Shown here piece by piece: positions 22,393 through 34,696 of a stretch of DNA of 64,000 nucleotides; positions within the stretch are counted from its first letter, which is position 1, and each line of letters opens with the position of its first letter. A program made the position numbers and the translations under genes. Below the pieces are notes generated by a model. That model was not told the origin of the DNA. It made no database searches and was given only the letters and a program-made list of their open reading frames with translations. Origin of the DNA: Mrakia gelida (Eukaryota; Basidiomycota; Tremellomycetes; Cystofilobasidiales; Mrakiaceae); contig BRON01000018.1 in the NCBI GenBank assembly GCA_024345305.1, positions 248,001 through 312,000 on the forward strand, written 5' to 3'.

Positions 22393-24913
22393 ATGAGACT
22401 CCCTCCAACGAGAGCTCTGGGCCTTCACGCAGCACATCTGTCTTCTACATCCCTCCTTCGAGCTTCAGCTTCGACGACGGTCAAACGATTCATCTCCTCG
22501 CCAACTCCTCCTCCTCCGTCGAGCTCAACTTCCTCCCTTCTTCCTCTCGCCGTCTCGAAAGAGGTCGGTCGCAATTCCGTCCTCTGGAAGGCGTTCGCTC
22601 ACAGAGATACTGGCAGTCTGCTTGCGGAGCTGGGTAGAAGTCTAGGATCGGGTGAGTACGACGAACGAAGAAAGAGAGGAGGAAAAGAAGGAAGGAGGAG
22701 TCGAGCTCGACATCTTCCTTCAGCCCTCCTTCTCGTCCTTCTTCCCCTCCTTTCGCTGACCTTCTTTCCCTTGAGACGAACCCAGATACGGGACTTGATG
22801 GAGTTGGACCGTCGCCCTCGGATCTGGAGAAGGTCGTCAAGATCCATCGTGCATTGAAGGAGGTGGGGATTCGTCAGAAGGTGAGCTCTCCTTCGAGACA
22901 AAGCCTCTTTCTCTGAGGGACTTTGAGCTGATCATGCGCCATTCAATGCAGGATCTACGTATCACCATGGACAAACTCGTCGGCCTAGGACTCTTCGACT
23001 CGCATCAACCTTTGCTTTCGCCTCCTCCCTCCTCCTCCTCCCTCCGCTCCTCGCCTTCGCCGCCCACTCCCTCTTCCTCCGTCCCAAAAGTCTCTCTCAA
23101 ATCTCCTCCTCCCCACAAGAGCTCTTCACCGTCTTCATCGCTGCTCATCGTCGACTCGGCTCGGAACCCCCCCGTCGCAGGTCTCGCTGGCTTGCAAGAA
23201 GGGGTGGCCGGCCTCGAGGCGAAGTTGAACGCGAACCCGACGTCCCCTCATCGGCAGGAGTGGACGAAGCACCTGGAGATCCTCCAAGCTCGAATCTCAG
23301 CTACACGCTCGGGAGTCAAGACTGTATCGAAACCTCGGAAGGAGATCACAGCAGGGGTCGAACGCATGGAGAATCTGGACATGAAGGACGGAGGAGATCG
23401 GGTCGAGACTCAGCGTAGGCTCGTCCTGGAGAGATTGAACGCGTTGGAGGCAAGAAAAGAGGCCGGCCTTGGGGTGAGTTCGAGCCTCCGACGCGGGCGT
23501 TTGGAGTGGAAGATCCTTCAGGAGAGAAGCACGGCTGGACGGAAGAAGGACGCGTCGGAATCGAACGGATCGTCAACCTCAGCGTCACTTCCCGCTCCTC
23601 GTCCTCCCCCTCCTGCTTTCCTCACCACCACTTGCATCCGTTATCCTCCTACCTCGAAATCGTCGCCTCTCCCCTCACCATCTTTCACCTCCCGACCCTC
23701 TCTCCCTCCTCTCCTTGAATCCACTCCCACCCCCATCAACTCCCAACCCTTTCTCCCACCCTCACCAGCCTCCCCATCCCTCCCGCCTTCAATCCATGAG
23801 GACCCGCTCAAAGCGTCGGACGACCTCCTCTCCCAGTGGAAGCACGCTGCAGCTGCCTTGAAAACGAAGCTGCACTCCAAAACGGACGCGACGGAGGAAA
23901 CAAGAGCGACATGGAGGAGGAACCTCGCCGGCATTCAAGCTGGCATCGAGTCAGGCAGAAGAATGGCACCGTTGAGAAGTCGAGAGCGGTACCTGGACCA
24001 ATTCCGAGCGATGGTCGTTCTCGATTCGCAGGACGGGGGGCGACGGTTCGAGGGGCGGCGGGACTTGGTGCTGGAGTGCATCAGGTCATCGGAGAAGGAG
24101 GGTACACAGCTGGATACGAAGGAGTGGAAGTTGCTCGAGAAGAACCGAGTCCAGCTTGCACTCCTGGAGGAGTTCGCGCGAGGGCTGGCCGAGAAGGACG
24201 ACGCGTCGGGATCCATCAACTCCTCCTTCACAGCGGTCGTCGCCTCCACCTCTTCTCTCCCTCCTCCTCCCCCTCTTCCAACGGCAAAAATCCCGAACAC
24301 CCTCGCGACCTCTTCATCCCCACCTCCTCCTCGCCTCGCGGATCCAACCTCCTCACCCTCTCCCCTCCTCAAATCAACCCCCTCCTCCGTCATCCCTTCC
24401 CAACCATTCTCCTCTTCCCTCCTCACCCCCACCTCTCCATCACCACCACCGCCATCCCTCACTCCCGAATCCACCTCCCCACCCATCCTCGAACGCTCCT
24501 CCTCCTCTCAACCCTCCCCTCCAAACCCAACCCAACCCACTCCCCTCGACTCCCCTACAACAACGACGTCGCCTTCACCCACACCCCCACCTCTCCTCAA
24601 CCCTCCCCAGTCATCCGATCCTCCGCCCATCACGCACGTTTCTGCGGCAGGAGAGGTCGAGGAGAAACAGAAACAGAAGCAGGAGGACGCGTCTTCCTCC
24701 CTCCCCCCATCCTCCAACTCCCTCGCTACATATCCACTTCTCCCACCTCCTTCATCAGCCTTCAACCCCCCTCCATCCTCATCCTCCTCCCCCTCCAATC
24801 CCCACCCAACATCATCGTCCTCCTCCAATCAACTCGATGCTCTGGCGAAGCAGGAGGGTGAGACGAAGAAGAAAGGGTTGTTATCGCGTTGGTTTGGAGG
24901 AGGGGGATCTTGA
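22393..24913 (+). CDS. probable mitochondrial protein with duplicated unknown helical domain
   Basis: Exons 22393-22651, 22786-22880 and 22952-24913 give 771 residues. The start MRLPPTRALGLHAAHL with further Arg/Ser and no acidic residues looks like a mitochondrial presequence. Residues about 200-310 and about 411-520 are two copies of one domain. Both run L-x2-KL, W-x3-L, I-Q-A-x-I or LQARI, then DGG-x-R-x-E-x2-R-x-LVLE and a closing EWK-x-L motif. The copies are separated and followed by long Pro/Ser-rich linkers with low complexity. The C-terminus is KKKGLLSRWFGGGGS. I recognise no known family. The codon use and the open 1.96-kb exon argue that it is real. Confidence 0.7.
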
Positions 24914-25998
24914 TGCGCTTTTCTTTGCGCTTCGCTGTGAACCTTTGTTTGGACGGGGTTGGGGTTGGGCGGGAGAGAGGGAGGCCAGGGAGGAGGGTGA
25001 GGCGGGGGGAGGGGGGGGGGGGAGGGACGATGGGACGAAACGCGTTTCGGGCGGGAGCGAGCGAGTGTAGGGGGGTTGAAGAGAGAGCGAAGAGGAGGGA
25101 ACATCTCGCGAGAGAGGATAAACAGAGAAGCCCCCTCTGTCTGGTAAGGTCTGGTACGACTTCGACCCTTCGAGACGTTCGAGAGACGAACGACCGCCCA
25201 CCCTCGTTTTTTTAGAGCTGGCGCGACGACGGACGATCAGTTTGAGAATTCGAGTCGAGAATTTTCTCTCCTCAATTTCAAACACCCGTTAAAGAAGCAC
25301 AGCGAGACAGAGAGAGAAACCTTAAAAAAAAAGTAAGAGCTCGAGTGTTTGACCCCCTTCGCCCCCCTCCTCTCCCAAGGACGCGCCAAAAGAAAACAAC
25401 TCAGCTCCTCCCCCAACTTCGACCCTCTCTCCTTCTCTTCTCCCTTCGTCAACCACACGCTCTCTTCACAACGGACCCACCCCTCAAGACCACCTTGTTA
25501 GGTAGCACTGGACGTAGATAGTAGTAGAGACTCCTAAAAAAAGTGAGTGAGTCTTGCGATCGATCGAAGAGAGGAAGAGGGTTTGGTTGAACGATTCTTC
25601 CTCTCGTGCTCGTCCTCCCTTCCTTTGTGAGAGAGAGAGAGGTAGAGAGGGTGGATTGGTGGGTGCGAGAAGGTGCAGGAGGAGGAGCGGATGATGACGG
25701 CGAGGAGGAGGAGAGTGGGAATGTGGGTGGGTGGATGGATGGGACGGGGGGAAGAGGAGAGAAGAGAAAGGGAAGGAGGGGAAGGGAGGGAGGGAGGGAC
25801 AGCTTCCAGCTTTTGATGGCTCTCTTCTTCTCCCTTATATAGTAGAGAGAGTGGAGATGCGAGCTTATACGAGACCACCTTGGCCTCATGTATACATCAT
25901 CGAAACGAACGCTGACCTCCTCTCTCTCTCCCTTTATCGATTCGTACAGACTCTCCTCCTCCCTCCCTTCCGCCCTCGACTGGACTCTCTCCTCCACC
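24914..25998. other. intergenic region with G-rich tract, promoter and leader of BUD4
   Basis: No gene is supported. Near 24955-25030 the + strand has many G-runs, including one of about 13 G, a candidate G-quadruplex just after the preceding stop. Purine blocks follow at 25620-25800. The last 150 bases contain a TATA-like element and a probable 5' UTR intron ending near 25948. An in-frame upstream ATG at 25888 would add 37 residues if that intron were retained. Confidence 0.45.
25836..25842 (+). promoter_or_regulatory. TATA-like element upstream of the BUD4-like gene
   Basis: TATATAG lies about 160 bases before the ATG at 25999 and just upstream of a short leader. It is one of few such elements in this GC-rich window. 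Confidence 0.4.
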
Positions 25999-26205
25999 AT
26001 GTCGACTCCCTCCCCTTCCCCTACGAAACAAGCTCGTCCAACGTCAAGTCTCCCCCTGTCTGCCTCTCGAGAGAAGATTCGAGCTGAATCTGCTACTGGA
26101 TGGTCTCCGTTGAGGATCCCAAACAAGCCAGGAAGGGATTCTCCAGCTCAACAACCGTCAGCCTCCCATCAAGACAACACCCTCTCGTCCCCTCTCGCTA
26201 AACAC

Positions 26206-26236
<31 letters not shown>

Positions 26237-29200
26237 CCCAATCTCTTACTCCCCACGCCGCCGAACCCGAAGAGACCTACCGACGATCTTCCTCGAGCTA
26301 CAAGCATCTCAAGACCAACTCGCTCGTGTCCAACTCGCCCTTCAAGTCCACCGTCGACAACACCCCGCCTCCTCCCCTCCCTCCTCTCACTAAACGATCA
26401 GCAACAGCAGCCAAGAAGGCAGCTCTCGGTCTCGGAATCTCATCCTCCCCAGCCTCATCCCCTCGAGCTCCTCCTACCCAGAGGATGCAAGGAGGAAGAG
26501 GAGGAACAACAGTCGGAAGCGGGGGTGTGAGCTCCTCCCTCCTCCCTCGCGCTTCGCCTCGACGATCCTCAGCCGATCGAAGGAAGAACGAGGAGAACCT
26601 CGATCCTACGCTCATGGGAGAACCAGCAGTCGTCGTCGTCGTACCAGGAGGAACCACCGACGAGGACGAGGGAGAACGAGGAGGAGAGGAGGGGGGTCAA
26701 GTCGGAGGAGGAGGGCTCTCGTCAGGAGAGGAGGAACCCAACGCTGCTGCTATCGAGAAACAGCGAAAAGCCGCGCTCTTCAAGAAGGATGCCAAACGTC
26801 GTCAGTCAGCTGGACTCGCTGGTCTTTCGTCCAAGTCCAAGGTGTCCAACTCTCCTTTCCTCACGAGGTCCTCGTCGTCCGAGATGGAGGATTCCAACAT
26901 TCCTGCCGTCGCTCCTCCCACTCCCTCGCCTCTCGTTCAGAGCACCAGCGACGACCAGCTCGCTCGAGACGACAACGAGGACGATCAATCCCAGTCTCAG
27001 TACGACGACGAGGAGGAGGAGGAGGAAGCTCAAGAACCCCAACATCCAGCTCTCTTCCATCCCTCACCTCTCGAGTCGCTCTCCTCAACCCTCTCCTCCT
27101 CCCAACCCTCCTCCCCGAGCTCCTCAGTCCTCTCAGCCCCCTCCCCTCCTCCTCCCGCTCCCGCTCAAGCAGCCCCCTCCACCCCTCCTCGTCCTCACGG
27201 TCACCACCGCCAGAACCTCCCCGTCTCGCCCTCCCCCGGTCGAAGCAGCCTCAGATCAAGACGGATCCGAGGTCCTCGCGACTCTGCTGGAAGCGGTAGC
27301 GGTAGCGGTGGGATCGCAGGAAGTGGCTCCAGACCCAGGAGGAAGACCGTCACGTTCCAGGAAGGAGCGGAGGTTTCGGTTTTCGAGCGTGGGGAAGGGG
27401 AGGACATGACCACCGATAGCGGATCTGGATCCAACGACGACGAGTACGGAGTCGCCTCCGCCTCCGATGAGGACGAGAACGAGAACTACGGCGAGGAAGG
27501 ATCGTTCGATCTGGATCATCATCATCAGCAGCACCAGCAAGGAGGGTACTCCGACGACGAGGACGAGCAGGACTCGTCCTTCACTCACTACCACCCCTCT
27601 CGCGAGGAAACCCAATCAGCCACGGAATCGTTCGTTTCCTCCCTTCTGGAGGAGGATCTCTTCTCCCCCTCGTCGGTCACTTCCCCTGTTTTCCAGTCGG
27701 GGATGATGGGAGGAGGAATGGGGATCCCTCCTTCTCCGATTCTCGTTCAGGATCCGTCGCCTACCACCACCACCAACACTCCCACTTCCTTCGCGCACGA
27801 TCAACCTCACCCTCATCATCACCAACACCACCACACATCCACCCACCCCACCCCACCCCAATCGGAACTCCCCCATCCCGGCTTGAACGAGCACGAAATT
27901 GGAATGAACGAGGAAGTCGAGGTTGAGGAGCGGGAGGGGGAAGTCAAGGTTCATCAAGAGGGTCCGTTGCACGATCCGTTCTTGCCTCCTTCGACGACGC
28001 CGATGAAGATGATGGGAGCTGGAGGGATGTTGGGATTGGGAAGACCTAGTGGGGAGGTTCAGGTTCCGAGGAGGAGGGTTGCGGAGCCTGAGCCTGAGGA
28101 AGAAGAGGAAGAGGAGGAGGAGGGAGAGGTGTCGATGCTGGACGAGGGGGATTCGAACGTCCTTGAGGAGATGGAGTCGATGGGTCTTGGAGAGGAGGAG
28201 GATGAGATGGTGGTGGTGGAGCAGGAGGAAGGGGACTCGGTGCTTGAAGAGGAGCAGGAGGAGGGAGAGACCTCGATGGTCGAGGAGGAAGGGAACTCGT
28301 TCTGGGAGGAGGAGAAGACTTCCGAGGAGGTTGCTCTGGTTGCGGAGGAGGTGGCGGAACATCCTTTGATGGGTTCGAGAGGGTTAAGGTTGGATGCTGT
28401 GGAACAGGTTGAGGTGGTGAGTCGAGTTTCGTTTCCCTCTTTTCTCGCTTGTTCTTTCGCCACGCGTTTTTTCTTTCACTGACGACGCGTCTCGCTTTCT
28501 TTCTCCCCTTTCTTTCCTTCGTCTCAGGTCGAACGCCCTTCCACTCCTCCTCCCACCTTCCTAGCTGCACCCGTCGCCGCTGCCGACTCGCCATGGAAAC
28601 TCCCTTCCCTCGCCGCGTCGACCTCCCCTCTCTTCAACATGAAGGATCTCCCCGAAACCTCGCCTGCCGTCCCTCAGCAACCCGCCTTCGCTACCACTGC
28701 CACCCTCCCTCCCATCACCACCGCTCAATTCCAAACTTCGAACTCTGAGCAATCCCTCGCCTCCTCCGCCGCAGGGGAGTTCGGATCCTACAAGCCCTCG
28801 TCGTCGCTCGAGAGGCTGCGAGCCGAGGACGGAGAGGAAGGAGCTGGAGGAAGCGCTAGTGGGAGGAGTCCTAGGTTGACGAAGGAGAGCATCAGGAGGA
28901 GGATGGACGAGAGGAAGGAGAAGGAGAAGGTTGAGAGGGAACGGGAGATGTCGAAGGGGAAGCAGCAGCAGCAGCATCAACCCTCGAACTCGGAACCTTG
29001 GAGGCCCATCGAAGGACTCGGGATCGCTATGCCCTCGACTTCACCCGTCAAGGCTCGACCTACGTCTACTCGAGCTCTCTCGTCGACTCGGGAGGAGGAG
29101 CATCGACCGACTTCTCGACCCTCGTCGCCGGAAAAGGCTCACCTCAACAAGGAACTCCCAGCTCCTCCTCCTCGACCTACCTCCCAACTTATGTCCCGTC

Positions 29201-31929
29201 CCAAAGCAGCCACCACCGACGTCCTCCCCGCCTCAGTGCGAACTCAATCCTCCATCGACCTCGATCGACCAGCCCTCGCAGGACGAAGTCGATCCAGCAC
29301 CCTCTCAGCTCGAGACCTCCTCGCTTCCGAATCAGCTCTCGACAGACTCGCTCTCGGAGCAGTAGCCACCGCCGCTCCCGCTCCCAACATTCGAGGAACG
29401 GAAGTCGTCCGAAACAATGGAAGCGAGAAGGAAGTCAAGCTCAACAAGAAGTCCATCGATCTCGAACGACCTTCCTCTTCGCCCATCGAGGAGGCTCCTG
29501 CTTTCCAACTCGGAGGCGCACAGCACGGTCGAGCTCCTATCCCTTCGAAACTTCTTTCCGGAAGAGGAGGAGATGAGAACAGCAGCAGCAGGAGGGAGAA
29601 GGAAAGAGCGTTGATGCCCCCTCCTCCTGTTCCCGCGTGGACGAAGAGGTCGACTTCGCCCACTCCTTCGGACGCGAGTAGTACGGGAGGGACGAGGAAG
29701 AGGGAGGAAGCTATCGTTGCTAAGAGGAGGGAGAAGAGGGAGGAGCAGGGAGTTGGTCGACCGAAGGGACGGGGAAGGAGGAGTTTGAGTACTGGGGACG
29801 CGTCGGTGGAGGGGTTGCAGGTGAGTGTTTCGTTCCTTCGCCCAATCTTCTTTCCTTCGCGCTGAAGGTTTTATGACCCGGATGAGCTTGGAGCTGACTT
29901 TGGTTTTGGTTCGTTCCTTCGTTCGTCGACAGTCTGCCGCCGCCGCCGCCGCCAACTCGAGCAAACGTCGAACTCTTCACGAGGCTGGCTCGAGACCTCA
30001 GTCCACTCTCGACGACGTTTCGATCGGAGCGAACCTTACTCCTTTCGAGAACGATCTGACCAACGAGTTTGATAGGATTACGGATCATCGGAACGTGAGT
30101 TGTTCTCTCTCTCTCTTTCTCTTTTCGTTCGTTTGATCGATCTGCCCCGCGTCGAAAACTGACTTCGTCCGTTCCTTCGTGTGCTTCAGCGACAGTACAA
30201 GCTCAACGAGCGAGAGCAGGTCTACATCGCTTCGGACGAGAAGGTCTCGCATGACAAGAAGGCTGGGGATCTTGATCGAGGGAAGGCTTGGAGGTCGGTG
30301 AAGCGTCCGTCGGATATGGTTAGTCGCGTCCTTCTCTCACTCTCCTTCTTTGGGCGCAGAACAAGACTGACACCCTTTCTCTTCGCTTTTCGCTTCGCAG
30401 AACGAATACGCTGAGGAAATTCGTGAGATTCGAGCTAGGGAGAAGCCTGGGAAGTCGCATGCGAAGGTGTTTGTGAAGAGTGAGTCTCCGTTCGCGACGA
30501 AGGCGAGAGTTGAGGACGGACTAGACGCTGACTCTTTTCGCTCGTTCTCGACAGTCATCGGAATCACCGACATCGACGTCCCCATCCCCGAGTCGACTAC
30601 GACGTTCCAGATCGTGCTTAACAACGGTCTTCACTCGGTCGAGACTCAGGCGTACAAGTTTGGGAAGCAGGTGGAGATTGGGCAGGAGTTCGAGCTGTTC
30701 GTCTCTCTCCCTATTTTCGGTTCGCTTCGCTTCCTCGACTGACTCTATCCTTCTCTCCTTTCGTTTCCTTCAGCCTCGGTCTCGACAACCTCGAATTCTC
30801 CCTCGCGATCAAGGTCAGGAAGGACCAGCACATCAACTCTCGACTTCGATCCCTCACTCCTCGACCAGGTCCCGCTCCCTCCATCATCGCCCCTTCCCTC
30901 GCTCCCTCCACCCCAACCAAGACCTCGGCCTTCCGAAAACTCCTCTCCTCCCCTCGAAAACCCAAACCCACCAACACTCCCTCCCCCGTCGTCGCTCGAC
31001 CCGTCGCTCCCGAGCCCATCAAGGACGACCTCGTTCGCTACCTCGCCTCGGACGGTCAACTCGCCATCGTCAAGGTCATCTTCAAAGAAATCTCCAGCAA
31101 ATGCAACGGTCAGATCCTCAACCTTCACCTCCCTCTCACCGGACGATGGAACAACGATGCCGTCAACTCGGACGCTGCTGCTAGGTCTCCTGAGTCGGCG
31201 AAGAAGCCTAGAACCATTGGGAGGATGCAGCTTCAGATCCTCATGATCGATCAGATCCCGGGAGTTCCGTCGGATAAACTTCCTCAGAGTTTGGACGACG
31301 CGGTGACGGGGTTGAGGCATGTGAGGTGGCACAAGATGGATTACTTCAGTGGGAGTTTGACTCAGTTGGGAGGGGATTGCTCGGTTCGTCGCTCTTCCCT
31401 CTCTCCTTCTCCTCTCTTCCCTTCTTCCCTCTCCTCCCTTACTAACCTCCCACCCCCTGTCTCTTCTCTTCGTTCGCTCATCCACAGTCCTGGCGTCGTC
31501 GTCAAATGCGAATCGTAGGAGGGACGCTCGAAGCTACCAGCGACGTCACCAACAAGATCACCGCTCGGATCGATCTTTCCAAGATGGTCGAGATTCGAGA
31601 CGATAACGCCGATACCAGCACGAGGGATCACGATCGACCTATGAGTGTGGAGCGGTCGTTCCGTCTCGTGTTCGACGACGGGGAGGAGATCCAGTTCTTT
31701 GCGGATAAGGATAAGGATAAGGAGGATTGGTGAGTTCGACGTCGCGTCGCGATTCGTTTCGTTTCGGTTTCGGTTCTCCCTTCGTTGAAGTATTCGCTGA
31801 CTCTGAAACGCTCTCTCACCTCGCAGGCTCCACCATCTTCGAGAACTCCTCGGTCGAGTGCCTTCGCTCCCTCTCTGGGCTGAGCTCCTTTGGGTGCGAC
31901 AACATCAGGAACAGTCGCCGGCTCTCTGA
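25999..31929 (+). CDS. BUD4: BUD4/anillin-like septation protein with C-terminal PH domain
   Basis: Exons 25999-28416, 28528-29820, 29933-30094, 30190-30318, 30401-30479, 30555-30696, 30774-31383, 31488-31729 and 31827-31929 give 1725 residues. The first 1,200 or so residues are disordered and Ser/Pro-rich, with a poly-Thr run coded by an ACA/CAA microsatellite near 26209 and strongly acidic Glu blocks. The C-terminal part has the anillin/Bud4 region (FENDLTNEFDRI, KVFVKIIGITDIDVPIPEST, FQIVLNNGLHSVETQAYKFG, IGQEFEL). It ends with a PH domain (MRIVGGTLEATSDVTNKITA, FRLVFDDGEEIQFFAD, WLHHLRELL). Bud4/Mid2-type proteins scaffold septins at the bud neck or septum through the PH and C2-like folds. 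The order and ending fit the family. Confidence 0.9.
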
Positions 31930-33210
31930 TCGAAATCCCCTCTCTCTCTCTCGCCCTCCCCTCCCCCCCTCGCTTCTTCTACATAGCTTGTTCTTCGTTT
32001 TCGTCTCTCTACCCTTGTTCGCGCTCTCTTCCCTCTCTTCCCTCTCCCTCTCTCATTACTCGTGCTCGGGCTCCGGACTTTCCTTCCTTTCCTCTCGTCG
32101 TTCCCTTTCCCTTCCCTTCCCCTCCTTCTCTGATTGTTCTCTCTTCTCCCTCCTACACATACATCCACACACACACTTTTTGCACTTGCATCTCTCTCTC
32201 TCTAACGCTGTATTTCGTTACACCTTCCCTCCAGTTTAACTTTCCGTTTCATCTTCCTTCGTTTCGTTCTCGGTTTCGGCTCGGTTTCTCTCCTCACGAC
32301 ATCTTTCTCGGTGTTTCGTTTCGTCTTTGTGTAGCTTGCTTTGATCAGCATGGGCCGTGATTCTTCTATTCCATCGAGCAAACGCAGAGACGAACGCAAG
32401 GACGAGAACGAGGGCGAGACGCGTTTCGCGTCTCACGTCTCGTGCACCGACCCATGAGAGCCTGTTCATGGTGGACACTTCAACTCCATTATCATTGTTT
32501 CGGTGTCAAATCATCTACGAGGTGTAGGTTGATAGTTGGCGACCTCAGTCTTCGTGTCTTTTCATCGAGACGAGAAACGAAGAGGAGTCAGTCAGGCCGA
32601 GCTCCTCCCTCTTTCCTCTCCTCATCTGCCTCTGCTGGGGCTACCAGACCACAGACCTGAGTTCGAGCGGTCTAACGATCGCGCCTGGGCCTTGTTCGAG
32701 CCAGGGCGACGGAGGAGCGAGGAGCGCGACGCTCTCGCCTCCCTGCGCTCCTCAAAGCCGTAGAGAACAGATCCAGCCCTGGCGACATACTTATCCTTTG
32801 CCTTTTTCATGCGTTCTGGCTGCTGCAGCTACTAGTGCTAGCAATGCACGCTTTCACAAGAGTCTTCGAAGACGACGTTTTGCGTTCCCCTTGGCTGCTT
32901 CTCTTTTTTTTCGATCCAAAAACTCGGCGAGAGCCACTGAGTGACTGAATACGAAGAAGTAGACTTAGACATATTTTAGGGTGACCTCGTCCGATCTCTT
33001 TGCGAGACATTCGAACCATGAAGGGGGGTCCGACGAAGAATTGCGTCGCGTCGCGTCTCAGGCTTTCGTTGTTCTTCTACGGGGTATCTGAGCTTCTCGA
33101 GCCTTTCGGTTTTGCCTATCTTGAAATGAACATGTACTTTTCAGCTCTCATCAGCTTCCGGGTAACTTTTGGGGCTCAAGACCCTCAGGAGAAGCACGAA
33201 CGGGCTCCGT
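31930..33210. other. intergenic region after BUD4
   Basis: It holds a long pyrimidine-rich 3' UTR (to about 32250), a decayed exon copy (listed separately), and otherwise no gene. A short hairpin CGGGCTCCGTGCCCG lies at about 33200-33215, at the edge of the tRNA-like sequence. Confidence 0.45.
32478..32605 (-). pseudogene. duplicated last exon of the 34.0-34.7 kb gene
   Basis: On the minus strand this stretch repeats the end of the last intron, the last exon and the start of the 3' UTR of the gene at 34000-34696. The shared peptide reads EVANYQPTPRR-stop here and EVANYRPTPRR-stop there. The branch-point region, the acceptor and about 40 bases after the stop are also similar. No upstream exons of that gene are present, so this is a fragment in the same orientation, about 1.5 kb away. 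Confidence 0.7.
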
Positions 33211-33312
33211 GCCCGTCAGGTGAGGGTCGAACTCACGATCCTCAGTGATCTTCAGGTGATGCGTCGTCGGTATCCATATAAGTCTGATGCTTTACCACTT
33301 AGCCACACGGGC
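33211..33312 (-). tRNA. tRNA-Ile(UAU)-like sequence with altered 3' acceptor, probably a pseudogene
   Basis: It matches the intact copy at 40559-40659 in the D arm, anticodon arm, intron and T arm (GTGAG TTCGACC CTCAC). The 3' acceptor strand reads CTGACGGGC instead of CTCGGGC. The two extra bases would put a bulge between the T stem and a six-pair acceptor (GCCCGT with ACGGGC). It might still fold, but it is more likely inactive. Confidence 0.6.
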
Positions 33313-33905
33313 GAAAATTTGACCTTCTCGTCGTCGATCAGTCCTTGCGGGGACTCTCAGTGGGCGAAAGTCGGCGGGAGAGGGAGAAGAGAGGACTGAA
33401 CGCGCTTCTTCTCTTCTTTTCTCCCTCGTTCTGCGTCAGTCTCTTCCAGTTATTGGTAGTCCGGAGAGCTTCCGGTACTGACTAGATCTACGAGGCCCGC
33501 ACTAGCGGTATAGTCGAGCGTTTCGATCATTCTCTGCTCTTCATCTGACGCGTCGCGTTTCCTCTGTCTCTTTCCCCTGCTTTCTCGTTATTCTCGCTCT
33601 GCCTTCTGTTGAAGTCATCACCAGGTCAGTTCGTTGTGACCTTGGCGCCTTCTACCAAGTCTGGGGTCATCTCCTCGCTTCCCTGACTCCTCTCGCTGTT
33701 CATCTTCCGTACTTCCCCTTTCTCTCTCCCAGGTATCGCTGAGTTCCTCTTTCGAGGACCAGAGAGTCTTTGTATCTCAAAGTGGGACTCTTTTTGAATG
33801 AGGTCACTTTTCGAGGAGGCAACTTTGGCCAGGAGGGACTGAAGAAGGACGAGAGAGGACTTCCCCACGACGCGTCGAACGGGATTTGACCTCGCGCCCA
33901 AGTTG
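33211..33905 (-). repeat. left arm of a ~690-bp inverted repeat
   Basis: By eye it is about 90% or more identical to the reverse complement of 39975-40659. Shared landmarks include the whole tRNA-like sequence, GTCCTTGCGGGGACTCTCAG, TTATTGGTAGTCCGGAGAGC, GGCCCGCACTAGCGGTATAG, and CGACGCGTCGAACGGGAT near the inner end. Similarity stops at the tRNA 3' end on the outer side and at about 33905 on the inner side. Confidence 0.85.
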
Positions 33906-33999
33906 AGTTCTCAGTGCCGGCCCTCGACGTGAACCAGCGGGCGAGAAGGAAACGAAGGCAAGCTCAACATTCAACATCATTATCATCGTCCCCGTCGAA

Positions 34000-34696
34000 T
34001 CATCTGCGAGGTGTAGGTCGATAGTTGGCGACTTCGGCATTCGCGTCTGTCGAACGAGCATGAACGAAGAAGGGTCAGCGTCGTCGAACGTGTCCCAACC
34101 AACTCCTCACCCCGAGTTGCTGATCACAGAAGGGAGGTCAACGAGCGACCACACTTACCTGCTGAGCCACCCCAGTTAGTTGCATCGGGACGATCGTGAG
34201 GGTTGAGAAGCGTCCTCCCATCCTCCGACAAGAATCCAGCCTTGATCTTCCATTCTCTCGTGTTGTCGTTGGTGAGGAGGGTGTCATACTGGATCACGGG
34301 AGGAAAGATCTCGTCGTAGTAGTTCTGGAGCATGGGGATTCCGACTCTGTCGTCGTAGGGTGGGAAAGAAGGAGCGGAGGATGGTCAGCTCGTCGCTTCA
34401 ATCTCGTCCCCTCAGCTCAACCGTGCTCTGCATCCCTCCCTTTGATTGACTGATGACGATCTTACATCAGTCCGATCGCAACGGCAGCGAGCTGAACGAA
34501 GAGGATCTTCCTCTCCTTCTTCATCCTGGCGTTCTCCACCACCTGCAACTCTGCCAGTTCTTCGTCGGAGGGAGGAGGAGGGAGGGGGAGGCGAGTTGGA
34601 AGAGGTCGGGAGGGGAGAGGCCGAGGGACGTAGGTTTGGGGAGTACCGCTTCGTAGGAAGGTAGGGGAGGTAAAGAACGGGCGATTCTAGAGGCAT
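34000..34696 (-). CDS. unrecognised 131-residue single-pass membrane protein
   Basis: Exons 34630-34696, 34466-34559, 34159-34346 and 34000-34046 join without frame problems. The protein begins MPLESPVLYLPYLPTKRYSP. It has a charged stretch (ENARMKKERK), then one TM helix at about residues 37-57 (ILFVQLAAVAIGLIVGIPML), and a hydrophilic part with QNYYDEIFPP and FLSEDGRTLLNPHDRP. It ends EVANYRPTPRR. The basic residues before the TM and the acidic part after it suggest a fixed topology. The layout resembles small mitochondrial inner-membrane proteins, but I do not recognise the family. It lies inside the inverted repeat, divergent from the next gene, and its last exon is copied at 32.5 kb. Confidence 0.65.

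Noticed and set aside
24156..25070. 304-residue ORF overlapping the duplicated-domain gene
   Set aside because: It is a Pro/Arg/His-rich shadow frame of the Pro/Ser linker; the domain-bearing frame continues to 24913.
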